From positions 372,001-436,000 of the forward strand of contig JACKID010000002.1 in assembly GCA_020638675.1 (NCBI GenBank): DNA of 64,000 nucleotides, in the 5' to 3' direction. The translations under genes and the position numbers were made by a program. Origin of the DNA: Planctomycetota bacterium. Lineage in GTDB: Bacteria > Planctomycetota > UBA8742 > UBA2392. Within the stretch, counting starts at the first letter, position 1. Every line of letters begins with the position of its first letter. The notes below the pieces were generated by a model. That model was not told where the DNA came from and did not search any database. It saw nothing but the letters and a program-made list of their open reading frames with translations. Shown in pieces: positions 47,440-55,829 of the stretch.

Positions 47440-48603
47440 ATGCGCTGGGTATTCACAGACCCGAATGATCGCGAGGAAAACGCGGCACGCGAGGCAGTGC
47501 GCGGACGCATCGACGCCTGGTGGCAGGAATTTGCCGCGAACAGCAAACGCATATCAGGAGTCTTCTCGCGCCGGGAGGAATTCGACCTCGTGGCATTCAT
47601 GCAGCGAACGCTTCAGGCCGTCGATGAGAATCTCATGTGGGAATTCGGCCCGGCGTTGCACGGGGAGGGCCATCGGCTCGCGATCTCGCCTGAAGCGGAA
47701 CACGGGCTGCATCCACTCACCGATGAAGTCCTGGCGAGAGCACCGCGCATTCCAGGCTTCGAATTCTACCACGGGCGTCCGCCGGAAGGTCCGGCAGGCG
47801 CTGTGATGAGCGTCGATGGCCGCGTCGGCGTTGACATATCCAACGGATCCGTGCGAGTCGACGTTGGCGAGATGAACCGGGTCGACGTCAGCTACTTCTT
47901 TCCTCGCGTTGACAACGAAAAGAACGCCAACCATGCGGCATTCATAGCGAGCGAGTCCATGTTCGGCGAGCAGTGCCTGGATCGCTGGGTCGGCGCAATT
48001 GAAGCATGGCCCCGCCCGGAAGGGGAAGGCTGGATGCCGATGGAGCAGTCGTCAGCAGCCATGCAGCGCGCGATCGACGCAGTTCTGGAATCGCTCCCCG
48101 ACGGTCCCTGGGCGAGTTGGATAAACGACTGCGATTGGACCGGGCTCGAGCTGAATCCACCGGAGGATTACGAGCCAAGTGCGCACCGATTCGGAGACCT
48201 GCTCTACGCGACGGTGCCGCACACTGAAATGATGCAGGGCATCCTGCGCGGCACGCTGTTTCATTCAGGCAGGTACAGTCGTCTCGGCGAAAAGTTCTGC
48301 TATCTGAAGCTGGACGAGTCAGAGCTTCCCAAAGACAAACGCTTCGACTTCCGCAGGCCGGCCGAGGACGCCATCGACGCGGGCTTGCGCGCAAGCGACT
48401 TGGGATGCCTTGTCGGCGGCGGATCCGGTGTATGGTTCGGCTACTGCCTCCTGGCCCTGGCGGATGTAGCCGGGGCGATTCCAGTGATCCGCGAAGTCAT
48501 GCGCACTCACAACGCCTCGGTGAATTCCTGGCTGCTGTTCCTGGACTACGACTGGTGCGACGAATGGGTGGGCATCTACGACGACACCCCGCCGCCGCCG
48601 TGA
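47440..48603 (+). CDS. Protein of unknown function, first of a tandem paralogue pair
   Basis: A 387-aa cytoplasmic protein. Start at 47440, set by GGAG 5 bp upstream and by matching the neighbour's MRWxxxDPND start. Shared blocks with the next gene: DPNDxEENA, WEFGPAL, LxPLxDxxxARAPxIxGFExYHxRPxE, DEMNRV or GEMNRV, SRxGExFCxLK and DEWVGIYxDTPPPP at the end. No known catalytic motif is clear. Two Trp-rich ends suggest a folded, maybe intracellular-inhibitor or regulatory protein. I do not recognise the family. A TATAAC box 35 bp upstream may be its promoter. Confidence 0.75.
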   Translation: MRWVFTDPNDREENAAREAVRGRIDAWWQEFAANSKRISGVFSRREEFDLVAFMQRTLQAVDENLMWEFGPALHGEGHRLAISPEAEHGLHPLTDEVLARAPRIPGFEFYHGRPPEGPAGAVMSVDGRVGVDISNGSVRVDVGEMNRVDVSYFFPRVDNEKNANHAAFIASESMFGEQCLDRWVGAIEAWPRPEGEGWMPMEQSSAAMQRAIDAVLESLPDGPWASWINDCDWTGLELNPPEDYEPSAHRFGDLLYATVPHTEMMQGILRGTLFHSGRYSRLGEKFCYLKLDESELPKDKRFDFRRPAEDAIDAGLRASDLGCLVGGGSGVWFGYCLLALADVAGAIPVIREVMRTHNASVNSWLLFLDYDWCDEWVGIYDDTPPPP

Positions 48604-48633
48604 CCGCCCCCTCGACCACCCGCTCGCGCTGGC

Positions 48634-48639
48634 TAAGTT
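48634..48639 (+). promoter_or_regulatory. Leaderless -10 box (TAAGTT) of the second paralogue
   Basis: TAAGTT sits 6 bp before the ATG at 48646; the six bases GCGGGG could also serve as a weak ribosome-binding site. If functional, this gene is transcribed separately from its upstream paralogue. Confidence 0.35.
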
Positions 48640-48645
48640 GCGGGG

Positions 48646-49806
48646 ATGCGTTGGCTGTACCCTGACCCGAACGATCACGAAGAGAACGCCTCACGCCTTG
48701 CCGTGGAATCGCGCATCGCGCGCTGGTGGACCGCATTTGCCGAACACGCGACCGAGATCCGGGAATCGTTCAGCGACGATTCCGACTTCGACATCCCGGC
48801 CTTCATGCGCGAGCACCTGGAACAGGTGGACCAGCGCCTCGGCTGGGAATTCGGGCCCGCCCTCGAAGGCGACGACGAGCGCCTGGTGATCACGCCGGAG
48901 CACCGCCTGTACCTGCGCCCGCTGGCCGACGCCATCATCGCCCGCGCGCCAAAGATCGACGGCTTCGAGCTGTACCACGCCCGCCCGGCCGAGTCACCCG
49001 ACGTGGCGCTCGCCGCCGTGGAGGCCGAGACCGAGCGCGAGCTGGGGCGCTGCAAGGTCTCAACGGCCGTGGACGAGATGAACCGGGTGACGCTCAAGTT
49101 CTTCATGCCCGACGCGCTCGACCGCGAACTGGGCGCCGTGCAGGCGGCGATCGCCGCGGAGTCGCTGCTTGGCGAAGAGGCGTTTGCGCGCTGGACCGGG
49201 CGGATCGAGGTCGTGGACCGCGAAGAAGGCAGCAACTGGGTGCCGCTGGAAGAGCTGAAGCGGCACGTGTTCGCCGAGGTTGCGAACATCGACGCGACAC
49301 TGCGCGAAACGCCCCTGGTCATGAACGTGGACCGCCTGCAATGGAGCCTGTGGCGGCTCAGCCCGCCGCAGAAGGACGAATACCCGCGCCAGCAGGATTT
49401 GATCATGGGCAGCAGCGCCCTGGATTCCATGAGCGCCTGCGCGCAACTCGGGCAGAACTTCGACTCGCGCCGCTATTCGCGCGTGGGCGAGACCTTCTGC
49501 TTCCTGAAGTTCGACGGCGAGGGGCGCAAGATCGCCGCCCGCATGGACGAGCGCAAAGCCGTCGAAAAGACCGTCAACGAAGCGTTGATCGAGGCCGGTC
49601 TCGGCGTCGTGGTCGGCACGGGAACAGGCAAGAAGTACAGCTACCTCGACCTGGCGCTGACGGACGTTTCCGCCTCGCTGCCGATCATCCACGAGCAGAT
49701 GCGAGCCGCGGCCGTAGCCAACCGGTCATGGCTGATGTTCCACGACGCCCACCTCGCCGACGAGTGGGTGGGCATCTACGAAGACACACCCCCACCGCCG
49801 AGCTAA
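48646..49806 (+). CDS. Protein of unknown function, second of a tandem paralogue pair
   Basis: A 386-aa paralogue of the preceding gene, with the same N-terminal RWLYPDPNDHEENA, central WEFGPALEGDDERLV and C-terminal LADEWVGIYEDTPPPPS. It is more regular and acidic than the first copy and has more Leu/Glu. The two starts are 43 bp apart from the previous stop. The duplication looks old because only blocks are conserved. No signal peptide or membrane segment. Function unknown. Confidence 0.75.
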   Translation: MRWLYPDPNDHEENASRLAVESRIARWWTAFAEHATEIRESFSDDSDFDIPAFMREHLEQVDQRLGWEFGPALEGDDERLVITPEHRLYLRPLADAIIARAPKIDGFELYHARPAESPDVALAAVEAETERELGRCKVSTAVDEMNRVTLKFFMPDALDRELGAVQAAIAAESLLGEEAFARWTGRIEVVDREEGSNWVPLEELKRHVFAEVANIDATLRETPLVMNVDRLQWSLWRLSPPQKDEYPRQQDLIMGSSALDSMSACAQLGQNFDSRRYSRVGETFCFLKFDGEGRKIAARMDERKAVEKTVNEALIEAGLGVVVGTGTGKKYSYLDLALTDVSASLPIIHEQMRAAAVANRSWLMFHDAHLADEWVGIYEDTPPPPS

Positions 49807-49853
49807 GCCAACCGCGGCGCCCTTGCGGACGCCGCGTCGGGCTTTCACCGCCA

Positions 49854-52115
49854 CTAATCTTTGAACGGTGCCGCGTCGGTGAGCTCCGCCGGTCCGGGGC
49901 CGGCCTTCAAGCTTTGCCTGACAACCAACGGCAAGTCGGGCTTCTTGACCTTGATGAGTATGGTCGCTGCCTTCACGCCCGGGTCCACGCCACTTGGCGC
50001 GGTCAGGTGATAGGTGAGTGTCCACTTGCCATTCTCTTTCGTGACCGACGCTGTGGCTCCTTCGTTCATCCGCATACTCGGCACCCAGACCACGACCAGC
50101 GACTCGCGGTCCCAGTCAACAAAGTCATTCGGCAGCCCCTCCACGAGCGCGTCCGTCTCCTCGGCAGTATTTGCAACGGCGAAGAACGGACCTTCCTGGT
50201 TCTTCTCGATGTTTTCCATGTACTTCACGTAGTGCACGCCGAACGGCTCGTCCTTCCGGCTGAAGGTCATGGTCTCCTTCCACCGTGGCGGTTCGGTCAT
50301 GCTGAGGATCGGCTCCTCCACTACGACGTCCCGACTCGGTCGCGGAAACAGCCACAGCCCGCAGATGTTTTCGTACTCCGGGTTGCCGTCGGACTGCGCG
50401 ACCGGAACTTCGAAGCGCAGGACGGCCTTGCGGTCGCTGAAGCCGACGGGTGTGAGCTTCAGGTCGCCGAGGCCCTTGAGGCGCGTGGCGAAAGCAACAA
50501 AGCCGATGCTTTTGCCGAAGTCCGGCATCGGCATCAGCTCATCGACCACGCCGATCTCACTGACCGCTACGTTCCACTGTTCGATGTTGTAAATCGCCCG
50601 GAACTCGTGCCCCCCGGGGCCGCCTGCTTTTGTGCGCTCGAACGACGGGCGCCAGACCTGACCAACGACGTCCATGGACTCACTGGCGACATATTCACCG
50701 ATCGTCTTCCAGGTAGGACTCTCGTGCTTGAGGGACTGTACATTTTCCTCAACCACCATTTGCAGCCGTGTTGCCGGCAGCACGAAGATGCCATAGGGCG
50801 TGACTTTGTCCGCGCCGTTCACGGTCTGGTAGGTCGTCTCGTCGACGCGCACGGTGAGTGTGGTTTCACCTTCGAGTAGCTCGACCACGTGGTAGCCGCG
50901 GCTGTTCCAGCCACTGCCGCCGAAGACGGCCACGATCATTTCCTTGTCGAAGTCGACGTCAGGCAGCTTCGGCGGGTTCACCGGGTCGTCGGCCGGGTTG
51001 ATGGTGTGCTCCATCCAAAGCGCCGACCAAGCCTTGTTGTCCGTGACGATCTCACAACGTCTTTCGGTAATCTCGCTGTCCGCGCCGGTCCATTCGCGCA
51101 CTACCTTGAACGCCCGCCTCTCTTCCGCGACCACACTGTTTCGGGCGCGCTCAAAGTACGGGCGCAGCACGTCGTGGGCGCCGCCCGGCGTCACGTAAGT
51201 CTGCAGGCCCTTCATGCCCGGCAGGCGCATGTCGTACACATCCTCTTCCCAGCTCAGCCCGGATGTCGTGATCTTGCGCCCGTCGGCCAGATACATCGTT
51301 ACGCCGTCCCACGGATCCCAGCCGAGATGCTTGTCGGAGGTAGCGAAACCTTCGGCCGTCAGGGCCTCGGTGATGCGCCGGACGTCGAACAGGTCATCCA
51401 GGACGACCATCTTGCCATCGACCATCACGTCGACCCGCACCGCCCCGCGCACCAGCTTGCGCACGCCTTCGATATCGTCGGCGGCGGGTATCTCGATCTT
51501 CTCTTCCTTGACTTCCGGCTTCGGCAGGTCTTTCGCCTGGACGGTACTACCGTTCAGGTTGACCGAGCCGGTAAACAGGCACAGGGCCAGTCCTCCGGCC
51601 GTGAGCCAGCGTTTGCGCAGCTTCAACATGTCTCTCTCCGTTGCGCTGAAGTGGAATTGTTCCGCGAGCGAGTCCAGCGCGGTCTCGTCGGGAATGCCGA
51701 CTCCTGCGACGGCGCGCCCCTGGACGTCGCTGACACGGCCGTTGTCAACGCGCACTTCTGGCGCACCGTCCGTAAGCAGGAGCCAGCCGGACTTGAGCTG
51801 GATGTAGTCGTCTCGCACTACATAGCTCGCATCGGGCGTCGGCGTGACAGTCTCAGGCAGCGGCCTGGGCCACATCACCCAGGTGATCAACCCGATCGCG
51901 ATCAGCATGCAGGCCGCCGTGGCGAGGCGTCGGAACAACAGGAGCCGGCCCTTCGGCGTCGGCTCGGCCGGCGTTGGGAGCTTGTCGGCGACCAGCGCCT
52001 CAGCGGTTTCCCCGGCCTCAATGCGGGCGAGCGTTCGCTCAATCAGGTCGGGCGGAGTTGCGCCCCCCAGAAGCTCCGCGAGGTCGTTCTCGATCAATTG
52101 CTCGGCGGTGGTCAT
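49854..52115 (-). CDS. Anti-sigma-like membrane protein fused in frame to a large exported domain with an internal start
   Basis: A 753-aa frame starting four bases (ATGA) before the end of the sigma factor gene. Residues 1-50 are cytoplasmic, as in anti-sigma factors. One membrane helix (about 57-78, LATAACMLIAIGLITWVM) is followed by an external segment. At residue 163 lies MLKLRKRWLTAGGLALCLFTGS, a complete signal peptide preceded in the DNA by GGAGAG 6 bp before the ATG at 51629. Residues 185-753 form a large exported part with no known motif. Translation from 51629 would give an independent 591-aa exported protein. It is either a fusion of two genes or one with two starts. Confidence 0.8.
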   Translation of the reverse strand: MTTAEQLIENDLAELLGGATPPDLIERTLARIEAGETAEALVADKLPTPAEPTPKGRLLLFRRLATAACMLIAIGLITWVMWPRPLPETVTPTPDASYVVRDDYIQLKSGWLLLTDGAPEVRVDNGRVSDVQGRAVAGVGIPDETALDSLAEQFHFSATERDMLKLRKRWLTAGGLALCLFTGSVNLNGSTVQAKDLPKPEVKEEKIEIPAADDIEGVRKLVRGAVRVDVMVDGKMVVLDDLFDVRRITEALTAEGFATSDKHLGWDPWDGVTMYLADGRKITTSGLSWEEDVYDMRLPGMKGLQTYVTPGGAHDVLRPYFERARNSVVAEERRAFKVVREWTGADSEITERRCEIVTDNKAWSALWMEHTINPADDPVNPPKLPDVDFDKEMIVAVFGGSGWNSRGYHVVELLEGETTLTVRVDETTYQTVNGADKVTPYGIFVLPATRLQMVVEENVQSLKHESPTWKTIGEYVASESMDVVGQVWRPSFERTKAGGPGGHEFRAIYNIEQWNVAVSEIGVVDELMPMPDFGKSIGFVAFATRLKGLGDLKLTPVGFSDRKAVLRFEVPVAQSDGNPEYENICGLWLFPRPSRDVVVEEPILSMTEPPRWKETMTFSRKDEPFGVHYVKYMENIEKNQEGPFFAVANTAEETDALVEGLPNDFVDWDRESLVVVWVPSMRMNEGATASVTKENGKWTLTYHLTAPSGVDPGVKAATILIKVKKPDLPLVVRQSLKAGPGPAELTDAAPFKD
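51623..51640 (-). promoter_or_regulatory. Internal ribosome binding site and start within the anti-sigma fusion
   Basis: GGAGAG precedes an in-frame ATG at 51629 with about 6 bp spacing, and the peptide that follows has a basic n-region, hydrophobic core and likely cleavage site. This makes a second start likely and would produce the exported domain separately. Confidence 0.6.
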
Positions 52116-52624
52116 TGCTTCACCTGCCTTTCGACGCATTCGCGCAATTGCTCGCGCGTGCGCTTCAACAGGGCCTTGGCGGCCTCGGCGCTGGTATCCA
52201 TCGCCTCCGCCACCTCGGTCTCTTTGCGTCCGTCGCGGTACTTGAGGTCTATGGCGCGGCGGGCGCGCTCGGCGAGTTTGTCCAGGCAGCGCTCCAGCGC
52301 GTCAATCCGGTCATCGCCTGTGCCGGGCGTAAGTGCTTCCCAGATCGTGTCGGCGGCGTCGAAATCGAGCGCTACTTCGCGCTTCGATGCGCGCAGGCGA
52401 TTCAGGTAGAAGTGTTTGGCTGCCTTGCGCAGGTAGGCGCCGGTGGAGTCACGGGAATCGCCGTCTATCAGGCGGCGGTACATGTAAATGAACGTGTCCT
52501 GCGTGACGTCGTCGGCCGTCGACGGCTCGGCGCCCAGGAAACGCAGATAGCGCCAGACGTCGGCCTGGTGCTCCTTCATCAGGCGGATCAGCGTGTCTCC
52601 CTGTGTCATGAGCGCGTCCATCAT
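52112..52624 (-). CDS. ECF-family RNA polymerase sigma factor
   Basis: A 170-aa ECF sigma factor. Region 2 is in the N-terminal half (YLRFLGAEPSTADDVTQDTFIYMYRRL, near -10 recognition), and region 4 is the C-terminal HTH (LAERARRAIDLKYRDGRKETEVAEAMDTSAEAAKALLKRTREQL). The length is right for ECF. Its stop overlaps the start of the anti-sigma-like gene by ATGA. The anti-sigma would release it in response to an envelope signal. No strong ribosome-binding site is visible, and several starts (52624, 52621, 52606) are possible. Confidence 0.9.
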   Translation of the reverse strand: MMDALMTQGDTLIRLMKEHQADVWRYLRFLGAEPSTADDVTQDTFIYMYRRLIDGDSRDSTGAYLRKAAKHFYLNRLRASKREVALDFDAADTIWEALTPGTGDDRIDALERCLDKLAERARRAIDLKYRDGRKETEVAEAMDTSAEAAKALLKRTREQLRECVERQVKQ

Positions 52625-52664
52625 TGGCTAAGCACGCGAGACCGGCAAAAGGTGGCGTGGATTC

Positions 52665-52700
52665 TGAAAAAAGAACAACCCCCGCGCGAGGCGGGGGTTG
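52665..52700 (-). terminator. Rho-independent terminator of the Asn-rich exported protein gene
   Basis: A perfect 10-bp stem (52676-52685 with 52691-52700, loop GCGAG) lies 11 bp past the stop at 52711 and is followed on the minus strand by TTCTTTTTT, a textbook U-tract. It separates this gene from the ECF operon. Confidence 0.9.
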
Positions 52701-52710
52701 TGGGCGCTTG

Positions 52711-54297
52711 CTAGCGGGGGTAGCGGGGTTTGGGTGGCTCGGCTTCTTTTTCCTCGGCGTTGCTGTCGGGGTTCTTGTCCGCGACCACGAGGATGCCGTC
52801 CTTGCCGCAGCGGAACTCGCCGGTGTTCTTGCCCGTCTCTGTCAGTGCGAGCTCGCGGGTCGTGCCGTTGACAGTCAGCTTGACCGTGACGGTCTCAACC
52901 TTTTCCGGGTTCTTGTCTTTCTTCAGTTTCAGCACGATCCAGACGCGCCCGCCGGCTTCGTCCGCCACCGCCTTGTCGAGAACGAGCGCGGTGACCGGCT
53001 TGAAGTCCTTGTCGCAGAAGTGGAGTCCCGGGCTGACCTCGAGCACCTTGGGCACGACTTTCTTCTCCAGCTTCTTTTCCATGTCTTCCTTGGGCACCGC
53101 GTCCTGCGTGATGCTGCCGCTGCCTGCGAGGTCGCCACCGGTGCCTTTGCCGATCACGCCACCACCGCCGCCGACTGGACCGCCGGACGGGCTCTGGTTC
53201 GGAAAGCCGCGCGAATTGTTCGGCAGCGCCACGGGGCCGGGACCACTCGCACGGCCGGTGTTGTTGGGACTGGGGCCGACAAAGCCGCCGCCCGTGTTGC
53301 CGGTGTTGTTGCGGTTCCGGTTGCGGTTGTTCCGGTTGTTGTCCGAGCTCTCGAGCGGGCGACTGCCCGTGTTGATCGATGAAGGAGTCGCCGCCGGGTT
53401 GGAAGTGCTGGCGCTGCTTTCGCTGCCGCTTGGCGTCGCGGGCGCGGGGGCAGGATCGCCGTTGTCGTTGCTGCCCTGGATCGGGAGCTTGGCCGTGAAG
53501 GCGTTGATCACGAGCGCCGTCTGGTTGGACAACGCGGCGCCGGTGATCTCGCACGCGAGGTCGCCGGGCACGCCGCCCACCAGGTCAAAGTATTGGGTGT
53601 TGTATTCAATGCCTTCCACCCGGACGGTTACGTTGTCGAGCGCCGCATTGCCGATCGCGAAGCTGAACAGCGTGTTGGCCTGGGCAAGCGCCGGTGAGTT
53701 GATGCTGCCGCTGGTGGTCGTGACCGTCGGCTCGGCCTGGAAAGCACAGCCGGTCGGCGCCTTGATCGTCACGCTGCCGGCGATTGCGCCGCTGATGATG
53801 ATCACCCCGGCGGCTTGCGGATTGGGGCTGTTCACCTGCACCAGCTTGACGCTCTCCACCCCCACCTTGGCCTGTGAGCCGCTGACGGGTGTGGTGCCTT
53901 TGATGCCAAGCGTGCCACGCAGGGTCTTCAGTACTTTGGTGCCGTTGACGGAGTACAGGTCGAGGCTGACTTCAATTGTGCCCTCCGCGTCTTCGTCGAC
54001 GTCGATGCTGAATTGCGCTTCATTCTGGTTGAGCAACTGAAAGCTGCCCGAAACCAGCGTCACGCCGGCGCTGAACCGGATCGCGGGCTGTTTGCTGCTG
54101 CTGTTGGCAAAACCGGCCGGGTCGTTTGCCACAAGCCGCATTGCCAGCCCGCGAGCACCGCGGTCCACGGCGGCGGGCTGCGTGACGAAGGACTCCTTGG
54201 CGGCCGACGGCTCCGGCGGGGTCGTTCCCGGCGGAAGTGTCTGCGCCCAAAGCTGGGCTGTGCAGATGGCCATCAACAGGCAGATTGCAATTCGCAT
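52711..54297 (-). CDS. Exported protein with a Thr/Ser-rich N-terminal half and Asn/Arg low-complexity linker
   Basis: A 528-aa exported protein. GGAG lies 6 bp before the ATG, and the signal peptide is AICLLMAICTAQLWA. Residues 20-265 are beta-rich (VTLVSGSFQLL, VIIISGAIAGSVTI), perhaps cohesin- or Ig-like. Residues 270-390 are disordered with NNRNNRNRNRNN and Gly/Pro runs. A second folded region (about 420-510) contains KVETVTVKLTVNGTTRELALTETGKNTGEFRC. There is no C-terminal anchor. The CNNM-family gene lies 18 bp upstream, so the two are probably co-transcribed. Function unknown. Confidence 0.82.
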   Translation of the reverse strand: MRIAICLLMAICTAQLWAQTLPPGTTPPEPSAAKESFVTQPAAVDRGARGLAMRLVANDPAGFANSSSKQPAIRFSAGVTLVSGSFQLLNQNEAQFSIDVDEDAEGTIEVSLDLYSVNGTKVLKTLRGTLGIKGTTPVSGSQAKVGVESVKLVQVNSPNPQAAGVIIISGAIAGSVTIKAPTGCAFQAEPTVTTTSGSINSPALAQANTLFSFAIGNAALDNVTVRVEGIEYNTQYFDLVGGVPGDLACEITGAALSNQTALVINAFTAKLPIQGSNDNGDPAPAPATPSGSESSASTSNPAATPSSINTGSRPLESSDNNRNNRNRNRNNTGNTGGGFVGPSPNNTGRASGPGPVALPNNSRGFPNQSPSGGPVGGGGGVIGKGTGGDLAGSGSITQDAVPKEDMEKKLEKKVVPKVLEVSPGLHFCDKDFKPVTALVLDKAVADEAGGRVWIVLKLKKDKNPEKVETVTVKLTVNGTTRELALTETGKNTGEFRCGKDGILVVADKNPDSNAEEKEAEPPKPRYPR

Positions 54298-54315
54298 CGC
54301 GTACTCCAGATCTTG

Positions 54316-55749
54316 CTAGGCCTTCTGGTCCTTGTTCGGCTCGTCCTCGCCGCCGACAAGCTGCGGCTGATCGAGCGACTTGCGTCCGTGCACTGTTTCT
54401 TCCGCGGCCTTGATCTGCCGCGTATGGCGGCGGCGCCCGCTGACTCCTGCCGCTTCCTCGGCTTCCGCCGCCTCTGTCTCTTCAGGGGTCAGCTTCCGGA
54501 TGCGCAATCTGCGCACACGATGGCCCCGCACGCGCGTCGCCGTGATCTCCATCCCATGATACGTCGTGGCGTCCCCTTCCGACGGGATATTCCCGAAGGC
54601 TTTGAGGGCCAGCCCGGCCGCCGTGTCAAAGCCTTCCAGCGCTTCGGGCGGCAGCGAAACGCCCAGGCGGGCAACCAGGCGCTCGTCGCTGACCCGGCCG
54701 TCCACTTCCCAGGTGCGTTCGTCGACCTGCTCAAAGGGCGTTGCAACGACGTCGTATTCGTCCTCGATGCGCCCGACGAGCATTTCGACCACGTCTTCCA
54801 GCGTCACCAGCCCGGACGTGCCGCCGTACTCATCGAGCACAATGGCGAGATGGCTGCGCTTGGCGCGCATTTCGTTGAGAAGATCGCCGATGAACATCGA
54901 ATCAGGCACGAACAACGGCTTATGCAGGAACGAGCGCAGGTCGAAACCTTCGCTGGTCTCATGCCGCAGGAACTCCTTGAAATTCAGGATGCCCACGATG
55001 TCGTCAAAATCGCCCTTGTAGACCGGCAGGCGCGAGTAGGGCGTCTTGCGGAACAGCGCGCGGATGTCGTCCAGGCTGGTCTGCAGCTCCACGCCCTGGA
55101 TGTCCGTTCGCGGTGCCATGATTTCGCGCACGCGCGTATCATTGAGTTGGGCGGCCCGCTGGATCAGCTGCTTTTCCATCGTGTCGATCACGCCCATCTG
55201 CTCGCCCATGTGCGCGACCGTATGGATTTCGTGAACGTCGAAGATGTCCTCATCACCGGCGCGGCTTCCCATCAGGCGCATGATGGCGTTGCTGAACGTG
55301 ATCAGCAGCCACGTGGCCGGACGCGTAATCAGCATCAGCCCAACCACGAACCAGGCCGAGGTCAGCGCCCACTGGTTGCGCATTCGCACCGCGATGGACT
55401 TCGGGACAACCTCACCGAACACCAGCAGGAAAATTACCGAGCAGACGGACGCCACGATCGGCGCGGCCCACTGCGGCATCAGGTCTTTGCCCTTGAGGAA
55501 TCCGTCAAACACAACGGTCGCGTAGACGGCAAGAATCACGTTCACGACGTTGTTCGCCACCAGCAGCGCGGCGATGACGCGCCCCTTTTCGCGCAGCATC
55601 TTGAGCAGAATCTTTGCGGCGCGGTTGCCGTGGTCGGCGAGGCGAGTGAGCGTCACTGTGGACACGGCCGTGAGGGCCGTCTCGGTCCCCGAAAACAGAC
55701 CGGAAAGGGTCAGGATGCCCAGGAAGATGAAAACGGAGCCTATGTCCAC
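54316..55749 (-). CDS. CNNM/CorC-type hemolysin-family membrane protein with CBS domains
   Basis: A 477-aa protein (GTG start at 55749, with GGAG 5 bp upstream). Residues 1-165 are the DUF21/CNNM transmembrane domain: FSGTETAL near residue 20, then LLVANNVVNVILA and FGEVVPKSIAV. Two CBS domains follow (VREIMAPRTDIQGVEL and LFVPDSMFIGDLL), then a CorC_HlyC transporter-associated domain (WEVDGRVSDERL). The end is a charged tail. The family is linked to Mg2+ and cobalt export, and its bacterial members are typically 400-450 aa. It lies 18 bp upstream of the exported protein gene. Confidence 0.92.
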   Translation of the reverse strand: MDIGSVFIFLGILTLSGLFSGTETALTAVSTVTLTRLADHGNRAAKILLKMLREKGRVIAALLVANNVVNVILAVYATVVFDGFLKGKDLMPQWAAPIVASVCSVIFLLVFGEVVPKSIAVRMRNQWALTSAWFVVGLMLITRPATWLLITFSNAIMRLMGSRAGDEDIFDVHEIHTVAHMGEQMGVIDTMEKQLIQRAAQLNDTRVREIMAPRTDIQGVELQTSLDDIRALFRKTPYSRLPVYKGDFDDIVGILNFKEFLRHETSEGFDLRSFLHKPLFVPDSMFIGDLLNEMRAKRSHLAIVLDEYGGTSGLVTLEDVVEMLVGRIEDEYDVVATPFEQVDERTWEVDGRVSDERLVARLGVSLPPEALEGFDTAAGLALKAFGNIPSEGDATTYHGMEITATRVRGHRVRRLRIRKLTPEETEAAEAEEAAGVSGRRRHTRQIKAAEETVHGRKSLDQPQLVGGEDEPNKDQKA

Positions 55750-55829
55750 GCTTGCTCCACCAAACGGTCAACGCCCGATGGAATCCGTGATGCGCTTAAA
55801 CTGCAACATCGATCCGGGGTCATGGGCGT

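Noticed and set aside
48726..50879. A 717-codon plus-strand open frame
   Set aside because: It overlaps the second tandem paralogue in another frame and the anti-sigma fusion on the other strand; both are better supported.
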